Source of the DNA: Xanthomonas sacchari
Lineage (GTDB): Bacteria > Pseudomonadota > Gammaproteobacteria > Xanthomonadales > Xanthomonadaceae
Direction: 5' to 3'
Assembly: GCF_040529065.1 (NCBI RefSeq)
Contig: NZ_CP132343.1
Span: forward strand, 2,604,001-2,668,000
Length of the DNA: 64,000 nucleotides
The notes under the pieces were generated by a model. That model made no database searches. It was not told the origin of the DNA and worked only from the letters and a program-made list of their open reading frames with translations. The number at the start of each line of letters is the position of its first letter. Position 1 is the first letter of the stretch. Both the position numbers and the translations under genes were made by a program. This document shows, one piece after another, positions 41,487 through 48,272 of this stretch.

Positions 41487-42832
41487 TCCTGCTGTTGCTG
41501 CTTTGCAGCCCTTTCGCCGCCTTCGCCGGCGGCTGGGGCGCTGCATCCTGTCCCGTGTCTGCTAAGTGCAACCAGGGCCACGCAAGTGCGTCCTGCGATG
41601 CACAGATCGCTGACTTCAAGGGTGCTCATCCCGATTGGACGTACATTGAGGCGTCCTGCCGTATGTCCGGTGGCGCTGCTGGCGGTCAGTACGATCCTGT
41701 CATCGACGGCAGGCCGGCAGGCGGCAGCCGCACAACGCTTGTCGGCGACACCGAGTATTTCGCGACCCTGTGCAGCGCGCTTCCCTCGCTTACGTCGACT
41801 TTCAAGCCTAAGAGTGGCTCTATCTCCTGCAATGACGGTTGCGAGCAAGCATGGTTTGCCAATCCGGATGGCACTAGCACCGCGCAATACATCGGCACCA
41901 CCTGCAACACCACCGACTTTCCCAACAAGTGCGGCCCAGGTTTCTACTGGAACGGCTACCTCAACGTTTGCGAGCCAACCAAGGAAGAGTGTCCGCAAGG
42001 CCAAGTTCCCAACTCCGTTGGCAAGTGCGCTCCTGAGCCTTGCCCCGATGGCATGGTGCAGCAGCAGGACGGCACCTGTAAGGCGAAGGAAAACGAGTGT
42101 CCGCAGGGCCAGACCAAAGGTCCTGACGGCAGTTGCGTCAAGAAGCCGGATGCCTGTTCCGCCGGCCAAGCCATGGGCGCCGACGGCACCTGCAAGCCTG
42201 ATAAAGATGGCGATGGCAAGCCCGATGATGAGGACAGCGACGACGATGGCAAGGACGACAAATCGTCCTTCTCCGGCGGCGATTCCTGCGACTCTCCACC
42301 CTCCTGCAGCGGCGATCCGATCATGTGCGGCCAGGCTCGTATCCAGTGGCGCATTGACTGCAACACCCGCCGCAACCGCAACATCTCAGGCGGCGCCTGT
42401 AGCACGCCTCCCATCTGCACCGGCGACAAGTGCGATGCGATGGAGTACGCCTCCCTTCTCGTGCAGTGGCGCACTGCCTGCGCGGTTGAGAAGCTCGCAG
42501 GAGGGAAGGGCACCGACAACTCTGGCGATCAACCCGCGTGGACCAAGGTTGCCGGCATGAGCCAGGATCCTGGTGCTGGTTCCAGTCCCGATGACACCAA
42601 GGTCCTCACCGTCAACAAGATCAGCACCGACAGCCTCGATCAATCCGGCTTCGGTGGCGGTTCCTGTGTCGGCTTTGGCGGCGGTGGATCCGGCGCACTT
42701 TCCAAGGCCATCGGTTCCACGTTCGCCACGCCGCCGCCGATCTGGTGCGACTACATGGCCAAGCTCAAGGCCGGTCTAATCGTCGTCGCGTCGTGTGTCG
42801 CGGCTTTCATCCTCGCTCGCGGAGCCACCTAA
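41465..42832 (+). CDS. Minor coat/adsorption protein (pIII-like)
   Basis: This 455-residue protein has a signal peptide (LILLLLLCSPFAAFA), many disulfide-type cysteines, a central set of about 25-residue cysteine repeats (ECPQGQVPNSVGKC, ECPQGQTKGPDGSC, ACSAGQAMGADGTC), an acidic stretch (DKDGDGKPDDEDSDDDGKDD), a glycine-rich linker (GFGGGSCVGFGGGGSG) and a C-terminal membrane anchor (GLIVVASCVAAFILARG). That order (receptor-binding part, linker, anchor) is the pIII plan, and its place between coat and pVI genes agrees. It would bind the host pilus and end virion assembly. Confidence 0.85.
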   Translation: MARYGQLILLLLLCSPFAAFAGGWGAASCPVSAKCNQGHASASCDAQIADFKGAHPDWTYIEASCRMSGGAAGGQYDPVIDGRPAGGSRTTLVGDTEYFATLCSALPSLTSTFKPKSGSISCNDGCEQAWFANPDGTSTAQYIGTTCNTTDFPNKCGPGFYWNGYLNVCEPTKEECPQGQVPNSVGKCAPEPCPDGMVQQQDGTCKAKENECPQGQTKGPDGSCVKKPDACSAGQAMGADGTCKPDKDGDGKPDDEDSDDDGKDDKSSFSGGDSCDSPPSCSGDPIMCGQARIQWRIDCNTRRNRNISGGACSTPPICTGDKCDAMEYASLLVQWRTACAVEKLAGGKGTDNSGDQPAWTKVAGMSQDPGAGSSPDDTKVLTVNKISTDSLDQSGFGGGSCVGFGGGGSGALSKAIGSTFATPPPIWCDYMAKLKAGLIVVASCVAAFILARGAT

Positions 42833-42833
42833 C

Positions 42834-43127
42834 ATGCCCATGATCATCGGCGCACTCGTCACCATGTTGATGCAGGCGCTTCGTCAGTACCTGCCCGGCA
42901 TCATCGGCCGCATCTTGCTTGCGTTCGGCATTGGCTTGGTGACCAACGAAATCGCCATGCCGGCGTTGAAGTCGTACATCGCTTCGCAGTTGCCATCCCT
43001 CGGCGCTGTCGGCGTCGCCTACTGGGATGCCAGCGGCACTGGTGCCGCTGTGACCATCATCCTCTCGGCCTACGCCGCGGTGGTCACGCAGCGCGCCGTC
43101 CTCTCCAAGCTCAAGTCGAGTAGCTGA
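42834..43127 (+). CDS. Minor coat protein pVI-like (DUF2523)
   Basis: The 97-residue protein has three hydrophobic segments (IIGALVTMLMQALRQYLPGI, IIGRILLAFGIGLVTNEIAM, GAAVTIILSAYAAVVTQ), the DUF2523 pattern found between pIII and Zot in Xanthomonas and Vibrio filamentous phages. It starts one base after the pIII stop and ends one base before Zot. It would cap the virion end together with pIII. Confidence 0.88.
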   Translation: MPMIIGALVTMLMQALRQYLPGIIGRILLAFGIGLVTNEIAMPALKSYIASQLPSLGAVGVAYWDASGTGAAVTIILSAYAAVVTQRAVLSKLKSSS

Positions 43128-43128
43128 C

Positions 43129-44292
43129 ATGATGTATCTCATCACCGGCCAGCCCGGTCACGGCAAGACCGCTTACGGCATCGATCGCGCTTTCGGCTTC
43201 CAGAAAGAGAAGCGCGCGATCTATGCTCATGGCATCAAAGATTTCGACTATGAGAGGGCTGGTTGGCACTATCTCGAAGACCCGACCAAGTGGATGGAGG
43301 TCGTACCTCACGGTTCTGTGATCTTCCTCGATGAGTGCTACACCGTCTTCCCGAATCGCAACCCAGGTTCCAAGGTTCCTCCGCACGTCGAGGCAATGGC
43401 GCGTCATCGTCATTTCGGCTACGACTTTATCCTCGTAGCTCAGCAGGGCTTGCAGCTTGATCCCTTTCTTCGTGGTCTCTACGACGAGCACACGCATGTT
43501 CGTCAGACCTCGCTTGTCAAATCCAAGACCAAGCTGAAGCGCTGGACTCAGTACCAGGGCAACGTTAACGGCCCTTGCGCTGACGTGATCGACTGGGTTC
43601 GGCCGAAATACGTGTTCGACTACTACACCAGCACCACGCTGGTGACCACCAAGCGCAGCATGCCCATGTGGATGCGCTGGGTCATCGTTGGTGTTGTTTT
43701 CGTCCTCGCTGTCATGCTCTGGCTGAAGCATCGTTACAGCGAGAAGATGCACCAGTACGAAGAGCAGCGAACCACGCTGCAAGCGGGCGACACGGTCGTG
43801 CCGCCAGCGTCAGCGGCGAGCGCGTCCGGGGCGCCCGCGCCCGCCCACGTGATGACCGCCGACGAGTACGCCAAGGCGCATCTGCCCAGGTTCGCCACTA
43901 TGCCGTGGACCGCTCCGATCTACGACGGCGCCCAACCGGCTGTGCAGCCTCAGCTGTTCTGCATGTCCAGCCTGGGCGGTCGCGATGGTCTCGGTCATGC
44001 CACTGAGCCGAGCTGCACGTGCGTGACAGAGCAGGGCACCAGGTACGATCTGCCTCAGCCCCAGTGTCGTACGGTCGCGCTCAACGGAGCGCCCTACAAC
44101 CCGTACAAGCAGCCCAGCGCCCCGCCGGCACCCTACGTACCGCCCCAGGGTCAGGACGCGCCCCAGGCCCACGCTCCGGCGGCCCTGCAGGGTGGTGTGA
44201 TCGCCAAGGCTCCCCGCGCGCTTGGCACCTTCCCGGAGAACCCACAGGGCAAGGTCGAGACGTACACCCCGCCCACCAGCCTGGACATGTGA
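43129..44292 (+). CDS. Zot-domain assembly ATPase (pI-like)
   Basis: The 387-residue protein has a P-loop at the N-terminus (LITGQPGHGKT, residues 5-14) and Walker B in SVIFLDECYTVFP. One membrane helix follows near residue 183 (WMRWVIVGVVFVLAVMLWL), then a proline/alanine-rich periplasmic region ending in PPTSLDM. This is the Zot/pI layout: ATP-driven extrusion of the virion through the inner membrane while ssDNA-binding protein is replaced by coat protein. A periplasmic cysteine pair lies in EPSCTCVTEQG. No secretin (pIV) gene is encoded, so a host secretin is presumably used. Confidence 0.92.
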   Translation: MMYLITGQPGHGKTAYGIDRAFGFQKEKRAIYAHGIKDFDYERAGWHYLEDPTKWMEVVPHGSVIFLDECYTVFPNRNPGSKVPPHVEAMARHRHFGYDFILVAQQGLQLDPFLRGLYDEHTHVRQTSLVKSKTKLKRWTQYQGNVNGPCADVIDWVRPKYVFDYYTSTTLVTTKRSMPMWMRWVIVGVVFVLAVMLWLKHRYSEKMHQYEEQRTTLQAGDTVVPPASAASASGAPAPAHVMTADEYAKAHLPRFATMPWTAPIYDGAQPAVQPQLFCMSSLGGRDGLGHATEPSCTCVTEQGTRYDLPQPQCRTVALNGAPYNPYKQPSAPPAPYVPPQGQDAPQAHAPAALQGGVIAKAPRALGTFPENPQGKVETYTPPTSLDM

Positions 44293-44294
44293 CC

Positions 44295-44573
44295 ATGCGC
44301 GACGACAGAGATCCCGGAACCATCGAAATGCCCCTGCGTGGTCGACCTGGTCGACCGCCTGCGGACGGCATCGCTGCCAAGACCGATGCCGAGCGAGCGG
44401 CCGCGTATCGCCAGCGCAAGGTCAAGCGGCTGAGGGTAGGGCACGCCCGTCCCGCTCAGCTCTCTGACAGCCTGCTGCTCGATCTGATCCGCAAGAGCAT
44501 CGACAACGGTTCTGCGCCTCGCACGATTTCCCGCCTCGTTGCCGAGTTGGCCACCCGCTACCCGAATGCGTGA
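44295..44573 (+). CDS. Small basic phage protein, possibly DNA-binding
   Basis: The 92-residue protein starts two bases after Zot. A basic, AT-hook-like N-terminus (PLRGRPGRPPADG) is followed by a charged helix (KTDAERAAAYRQRKVKRLRV) and a helical end (LLLDLIRKSIDNGSAPRTIS). The RGRPGRPP element and net positive charge suggest DNA binding and perhaps a regulatory role, but no family is recognised. Confidence 0.7.
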   Translation: MRDDRDPGTIEMPLRGRPGRPPADGIAAKTDAERAAAYRQRKVKRLRVGHARPAQLSDSLLLDLIRKSIDNGSAPRTISRLVAELATRYPNA

Positions 44574-44579
44574 CGCGTC

Positions 44580-44708
44580 ATGGAAATGGCTAACATCGAC
44601 TGGTTCCGGACCATCCTGCTCGCCGAGGTCATCGTGTTCTCGATCCTTGGCCTGGTCGCTGACTTCCTACCAGGTCGTCCCGCACCTGGTCTTTTCCGGA
44701 TCCTTTGA
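44580..44708 (+). CDS. Very small phage membrane protein, 42 residues
   Basis: The frame encodes one membrane helix (WFRTILLAEVIVFSILGLVA) with short polar ends. It sits six bases after the preceding gene and directly ahead of a hairpin terminator. An internal ATG at 44586 is an equally good start. A role in virion or envelope is possible but not shown. Confidence 0.5.
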   Translation: MEMANIDWFRTILLAEVIVFSILGLVADFLPGRPAPGLFRIL

Positions 44709-44714
44709 GCGACA

Positions 44715-44734
44715 GCCCCCACCCGAATGGGGGC
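44715..44734. terminator. Hairpin between convergent phage operons
   Basis: GCCCCC / GGGGGC stem with an 8-base loop, located between the last rightward gene and the leftward cargo gene. There is no clear T-run, so it is a weaker terminator than the one at 41365-41392. Confidence 0.55.
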
Positions 44735-44770
44735 GCAGTCGCAAGGGGGCGGGGTGTAGGGGCAGCGCCC

Positions 44771-45193
44771 CTACGGATGCTTGCAGGAGCGCCCCGGTAG
44801 GTTTTCCCATCCACCGTCGATTCGACGCAATACTGTGCCGTTGATGCAGCGCAGTTCGCCTCTTTCCAGCGCCTTCCATTCTTGCTGTGCCTGCTCCCGT
44901 TGAGCTTCAATTTCTGCAATCCGAAGCTGCCTGTACCGCTCCTGTTGCATTGCTAGCGCGGCTGTTCCGGCCTCCCGTTGCGTCGCGGTTCTTGCAGCTT
45001 TTTCCTCTTTGGCTCGATGCCAGTCCGCTACCGTCCGCACGTATATTGCGGCACCTCCTGCGATCGCCGCTGCCAGGCATATCCCTACCGCTAGCGTCCA
45101 TCCCAACCCCGATCCTTCGCGCTTCGTTTCAGGTAGGTATTCCGGCCGTTCCCGTGCTTCTTCGGATTGGTGGTGTTCCTGTGTGCTCTCCAT
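44771..45193 (-). CDS. Phage cargo protein with membrane helix and coiled coil
   Basis: The 140-residue protein has an acidic/Gln-rich N-terminus (ESTQEHHQSEEARERPEY), one membrane helix (LGWTLAVGICLAAAIAGGAA), a long charged helix that looks like a coiled coil (EEKAARTATQREAGTAALAM, RIAEIEAQREQAQQEWKALE) and a short C-terminal domain with two cysteines (ELRCINGTVLRRIDGGWENL). It lies downstream of XafT, in the slot that holds the HNH-like gene in the left phage remnant. An alternative ATG at 45220 adds nine residues. The function is unknown. Confidence 0.65.
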   Translation of the reverse strand: MESTQEHHQSEEARERPEYLPETKREGSGLGWTLAVGICLAAAIAGGAAIYVRTVADWHRAKEEKAARTATQREAGTAALAMQQERYRQLRIAEIEAQREQAQQEWKALERGELRCINGTVLRRIDGGWENLPGRSCKHP

Positions 45194-45255
45194 GCTGCCC
45201 CCTGTGTGTCTGATCGCCATTTTGGGGTGCAGGGGCTTGCCCCTGCGTAGACGCC

Positions 45256-45648
45256 TCACCCGCGCCAGGTACGCCGGCGCCCACGACCTGGTCGGCCCAC
45301 CTGACCAGGCTCGCACCTCGACTGACCACCTCCTGCCAACCGCTCTTGCTGCCGTCTACGGAGTACGTCCCGCAGGTAGATGATTTTCGGTTGCTGCAGC
45401 AAATCGATTTCTGAAACCCTTGTGCCGCAAAGGTTTCCAGACCCCTCGAGCTCGAGCGCTCGAGCTCGACGCTCATCGGCCATCATCCGCCGCCACTCAT
45501 GCGCGATGTTGCACGTCAGCGACCACCACACCATGTCCTCGGGGTAGAGGCTGTAGCCCTCGGGTGTCCACATGTGGCCTTGCTGGAAACCAAAACCGGC
45601 CCAAGGGCCGGTCAGTTCGGTGCGTTCGAAGGGATCAACTGGCGTCAT
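45256..45648 (-). CDS. XafT-like (VC1465 family) Xer recombination activation factor
   Basis: The 130-residue protein carries the VC1465 core: GPWAGFGFQQGHMWTPEGY followed by LYPEDMVWWSLTCNIAHEWR. It lacks the N-terminal HTH present in the homologue at 38000-38518. XafT-type factors activate XerD so that integrative phages can recombine at dif-like sites. It starts in an ATGA overlap with the frame at 45645-45740, the attR-side end of the repressor gene. In the circular phage, repressor, XafT and cargo would therefore form one leftward operon. The C-terminus is arginine-rich. Confidence 0.75.
   Translation of the reverse strand: MTPVDPFERTELTGPWAGFGFQQGHMWTPEGYSLYPEDMVWWSLTCNIAHEWRRMMADERRARALELEGSGNLCGTRVSEIDLLQQPKIIYLRDVLRRRQQERLAGGGQSRCEPGQVGRPGRGRRRTWRG
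45446..45469. repeat. Perfect 24-base palindrome inside the XafT gene
   Basis: Arms TCGAGCTCGAGC and GCTCGAGCTCGA meet with no loop, nested copies of GAGCTC inside. In ssDNA it would form a strong hairpin. It codes for RARALELEG in XafT. Confidence 0.8.
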
Positions 45649-45748
45649 GCTGGCGTCCTGGTTCTCCGAAGGGCCAGGTAGTGGCGCACAGCCAGGCTGA
45701 CGGCAACGCCAACAACCACCAGCAGCGCAGAATTTCGCATAATGTATC
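45645..45748 (-). pseudogene. attR-side 3' end of the phage repressor gene (split by integration)
   Basis: From the att core the minus strand reads YIMRN in the same frame as the repressor at attL, then continues into a hydrophobic tail (SALLVVVGVAVSLAVRHYLA) and stops in an ATGA overlap with XafT. In the circular phage this would be the true C-terminus of the DUF3693 protein. In the integrated state it is cut from its 5' part. Confidence 0.7.
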
Positions 45749-45759
45749 TTATGTTCGGA
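45731..45759. other. attR: right att core with dif-like XerD arm
   Basis: The 18-base core AATTTCGCATAATGTATC is identical to attL and is followed by TTATGTTCGGA, which keeps the TTATGTT of the canonical XerD arm (TTATGTTAAAT). This side therefore holds chromosomal or array-derived dif DNA. Confidence 0.85.
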
Positions 45760-45813
45760 CGCTGGTTCGCCAGGCTGCGCGGACTGTTCACGCGACCAGG
45801 GCCAGGTGTCAGC

Positions 45814-45947
45814 GTTCCTAATTGATGTCCTTTGTTCCTAGATCGCGCCCCTTCTTGATTTTTAAGGAAATTTTGGAAGGCTCAGGACCGCGCAGTGACA
45901 ACAATTAGGAACAGAATCGTCGCGAATCTGTACCTAATTCGTGTCAC
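45814..45947. repeat. Cluster of inverted repeats beside the KfrA gene
   Basis: GTTCCTAATTG (45814-45824) is inverted as CAATTAGGAAC (45902-45912). GTGACAACAATTAGG (45895-45909) and CCTAATTCGTGTCAC (45933-45947) are inverted copies matching at 13 of 15 positions. They may be element ends, recombinase sites or KfrA-like binding sites. Confidence 0.55.
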
Positions 45948-45986
45948 TAGTTCTCATCGTTTCGAGCGCCTTCGCTGGACCGGAAC

Positions 45987-46928
45987 CTAGTCAGCTCTCT
46001 TTGCGGTGCTGCGCACCCGGGCCGTCTTGGCGGGCGTTTCCGGCTTTGTTTTCTGCTCACGCTTGCGCCATGCCGCCTCAAATGCAGCTGGCAGATCCCG
46101 CAGATGTCCCAATTGAGTCTCAAGCGCCTCCGCTCGCGCTTGTTGGGCTGCCAGCTGCTGGCGCAGATCCGTGACTACTGAAGCTGCTTGTTCTAGAGCT
46201 GTGGCCTGTTTGCGCGCATTGGCTTCAGCCTCTCTCTGAAGAGCTCTTAGCTGCTGTCGCGCGTCCTTCGCGTCTTGGCGGGCTCGGTCGACTTCGGCAT
46301 GGGCTCGATCTTCGATCGCTCGCACATGGTGGGTGGACGTGTCGCGCTCAATGCGCGCCGCCTCCTGCATCTGCTGAACTTGGCGCTGCAGAATTTCGTA
46401 AGCACGCTCGACCTCGGCAATACGCGTTGTGGATACATTTCGCCGCTGGACGAGTTCGTTCCCCTGGTGCTGAAGTTGTTCGACAAGACGTTCCAGTTCT
46501 GTAGCGCGGGTGAAAGCGAGACGTTCGGCCTGACGTGAGGCATCCGCCTGCTTACGCAGGTCGTTAAGCTCGTCCTCCATGTCGCGACGATTCCGCTCCA
46601 AGACGTCTTGCGCGTCCGCTAGAGCAGCGCGTTCATGGGAAAGCGTCTTTTGGGCGTGACTACGTGCTTGATCAAGCGCCAAAGTCCACCATTGCGCTGC
46701 CAGGACGGCTACGGGATCGGGAACGTTAGCGGTGAGCACCTGCATTCGGTCGTGCTGTGTCAAGCGTGAGCCTAATCCTTGCCACCAGGTATCTAGCCAA
46801 CGCACGACCGTATTTGGAGATCCGGTGCCCAAATGAGCCCGGATACGTTCTACTGTGGGACGTTCGCCAAGCGCTACGATTGCGTCGGCAGCGACGTGGA
46901 CGTCTGATTCTGTGATGCCTCTGGCCAT
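45987..46928 (-). CDS. KfrA-like DNA-binding coiled-coil protein
   Basis: This 313-residue protein has the KfrA N-terminal DNA-binding domain (ESDVHVAADAIVALGERPTV, RIRAHLGTGSPNTVVRWLDT). A very long alpha-helical coiled coil follows, from about residue 95 to 290 (e.g. LNDLRKQADASRQAERLAF, RAYEILQRQVQQMQEAARIE), and a basic Lys/Arg-rich tail. KfrA of plasmid RK2/R751 is a global DNA-binding and partition-related protein. Here it is chromosomal and divergent from a tyrosine recombinase, with a palindrome between the genes, so it probably regulates or organises that element. Confidence 0.85.
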   Translation of the reverse strand: MARGITESDVHVAADAIVALGERPTVERIRAHLGTGSPNTVVRWLDTWWQGLGSRLTQHDRMQVLTANVPDPVAVLAAQWWTLALDQARSHAQKTLSHERAALADAQDVLERNRRDMEDELNDLRKQADASRQAERLAFTRATELERLVEQLQHQGNELVQRRNVSTTRIAEVERAYEILQRQVQQMQEAARIERDTSTHHVRAIEDRAHAEVDRARQDAKDARQQLRALQREAEANARKQATALEQAASVVTDLRQQLAAQQARAEALETQLGHLRDLPAAFEAAWRKREQKTKPETPAKTARVRSTAKRAD

Positions 46929-46973
46929 TGAAGCGACTCCGGATTGGCGCCCTGCCCCGCAGTTGACATATTT

Positions 46974-46994
46974 GCGATAATTGATAGTTATCGC
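46974..46994. promoter_or_regulatory. Palindromic operator between KfrA and integrase genes
   Basis: GCGATAA and TTATCGC arms separated by seven bases, in a strongly AT-rich divergent promoter region. A second imperfect palindrome (TTCATAT...ATATGAA) lies at 47010-47036 over the integrase start. Binding by the KfrA-like protein is inferred. Confidence 0.6.
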
Positions 46995-47031
46995 TATTAA
47001 TTTCCATATTTCATATCATAAATTACATAAT

Positions 47032-48111
47032 ATGAAGCGAAATAGTACACTGCTAGCCACGTCGGCTACGGCCATGAACTTGGTGCTTCCCGATCAGCTA
47101 GCCCAGCGGGCCGCCGAAGCGGTGCGTGAGTTGCTCGCCGAAGCGGCAGCGGCCAACACCACCCGCAGCTACGCCACCGCCTTGCGCTACTGGGCAGGCT
47201 GGCACCAGGCCCGCTATGGCATCGAACTGGCCTTGCCGGCCAGCGAAGCCGTGGTGATCCAATTCCTCGTTGACCACATCCAGCGCAAGAGCAAGGTCGG
47301 CCTCGCCAGTGAGCTGCCGCCAGCGATCGATCAGGCGCTGGTCGCCGCTGGCCTTAAGGCCAGGGTCGGGCCACTGAAGCTGTCGACCGTTGTCCAGCGC
47401 GTCGCCGTGCTGTCCACGGCGCACAAGCTCAAGCGCCTAATTAACCCATGTGAGCTGCCCAGCGTCCGCACCCTGCTTAGCAGGGCGCGGCGTGCCGCGG
47501 TTAAACGCGGTGAGCGCGCCACCAAGAAGACCGCGATAACCCGCCCCGAGCTCGAGGCCATGCTCGCGACCTGCGACGAGAGCTTGGAAGGTCTGCGTGA
47601 CCGTGCCCTGCTCTGCTTCGGCTTTGCCAGCGGCGGGCGCCGGCGCAGCGAGATCGCGGCAGCGGATCTGCGGGACCTGCGTAAGGTCGGCGAGGATGGC
47701 TACATCTACCGGCTCGAGTACTCCAAGACCCAGCAGGCCGGGGTGAAAGCAGATTCGACGCCGGACAAGCCCATCCTCGGACGCAGCGCTGAAGCCTTAG
47801 CGGCGTGGATTGAAGCGGCAGGGATCCAAGAGGGTGCAATCTTTCGCCGTCTTTGGAAGGAACAGGTCGGCCCTGCCCTGCTTCCGGGCTCGGTTGCTAC
47901 CATCGTGAAACGCCGGGCGCGGCTAGCTGGGTTGGAGGGAGACTTTGGAGCGCACAGCTTGCGTTCGGGGTTCGTTACCGAGGCGGGGAAACAAGGCGTT
48001 CCGCTGCCAGCTGTGATGGCGATGACTGAGCATCGCTCGGTGGCCAGTGTGATCGGGTACTTTCAAGCTGGGGCAGCCGAGGACAATCCGGCTGCACGGC
48101 TGTTGAAGTAG
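47032..48111 (+). CDS. Tyrosine site-specific recombinase/integrase
   Basis: The 359-residue enzyme has an N-terminal SAM-like core-binding domain (NTTRSYATALRYWAGWHQAR) and a catalytic domain with the conserved set: first Arg in FASGGRRRSEIAAADL, HxxR in HSLRSGFVTEAG, the H/W position in MTEHRSVASV and the nucleophile Tyr in VIGYFQAG. Chromosomal integrases of this type mobilise genomic islands or small elements. It is divergent from the KfrA-like gene. The defence genes that follow may be its cargo. The ATG at 47032 is preferred because the in-frame ATA-rich upstream part is the regulatory region. Confidence 0.9.
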   Translation: MKRNSTLLATSATAMNLVLPDQLAQRAAEAVRELLAEAAAANTTRSYATALRYWAGWHQARYGIELALPASEAVVIQFLVDHIQRKSKVGLASELPPAIDQALVAAGLKARVGPLKLSTVVQRVAVLSTAHKLKRLINPCELPSVRTLLSRARRAAVKRGERATKKTAITRPELEAMLATCDESLEGLRDRALLCFGFASGGRRRSEIAAADLRDLRKVGEDGYIYRLEYSKTQQAGVKADSTPDKPILGRSAEALAAWIEAAGIQEGAIFRRLWKEQVGPALLPGSVATIVKRRARLAGLEGDFGAHSLRSGFVTEAGKQGVPLPAVMAMTEHRSVASVIGYFQAGAAEDNPAARLLK

Positions 48112-48272
48112 AGAGGGCAGCATGTGTTGGAATGCCCTTATCCGAGTTTAGCTATACCCTTCTTGCATGTAGAGGAATCGCATAGGCGCAATGTGTGCGG
48201 CCTGACGCCGTCGGAAAAACTAGTTTGGCGCTTCTGACGCAATCGAAATAAAACAACAAAGGATCTGTTGGT

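Larger units (their letters stand above)
38558..45748 (+). mobile_element. Filamentous (inovirus) prophage integrated at a dif-like site
   Basis: A 7.17 kb unit bounded by 18-base direct repeats. Gene order on the plus strand: two small proteins, Rep (pII), ssDNA-binding protein (pV), minor and major coat proteins, pIII, pVI (DUF2523), Zot (pI), two small proteins. A minus-strand block at the ends holds the DUF3693 repressor on the left and a cargo gene and XafT on the right. No integrase or secretin gene is present, as is typical of Xanthomonas phages that use host XerCD and a host secretin. All structural and replication frames are intact, so it may be active. Confidence 0.92.

Noticed and set aside
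38558-45759. A tRNA gene as the integration target of the prophage or the integrase element.
   Set aside because: No cloverleaf-like sequence or CCA-type 3' end is visible at either att copy. The core matches a XerCD/dif-type site instead.
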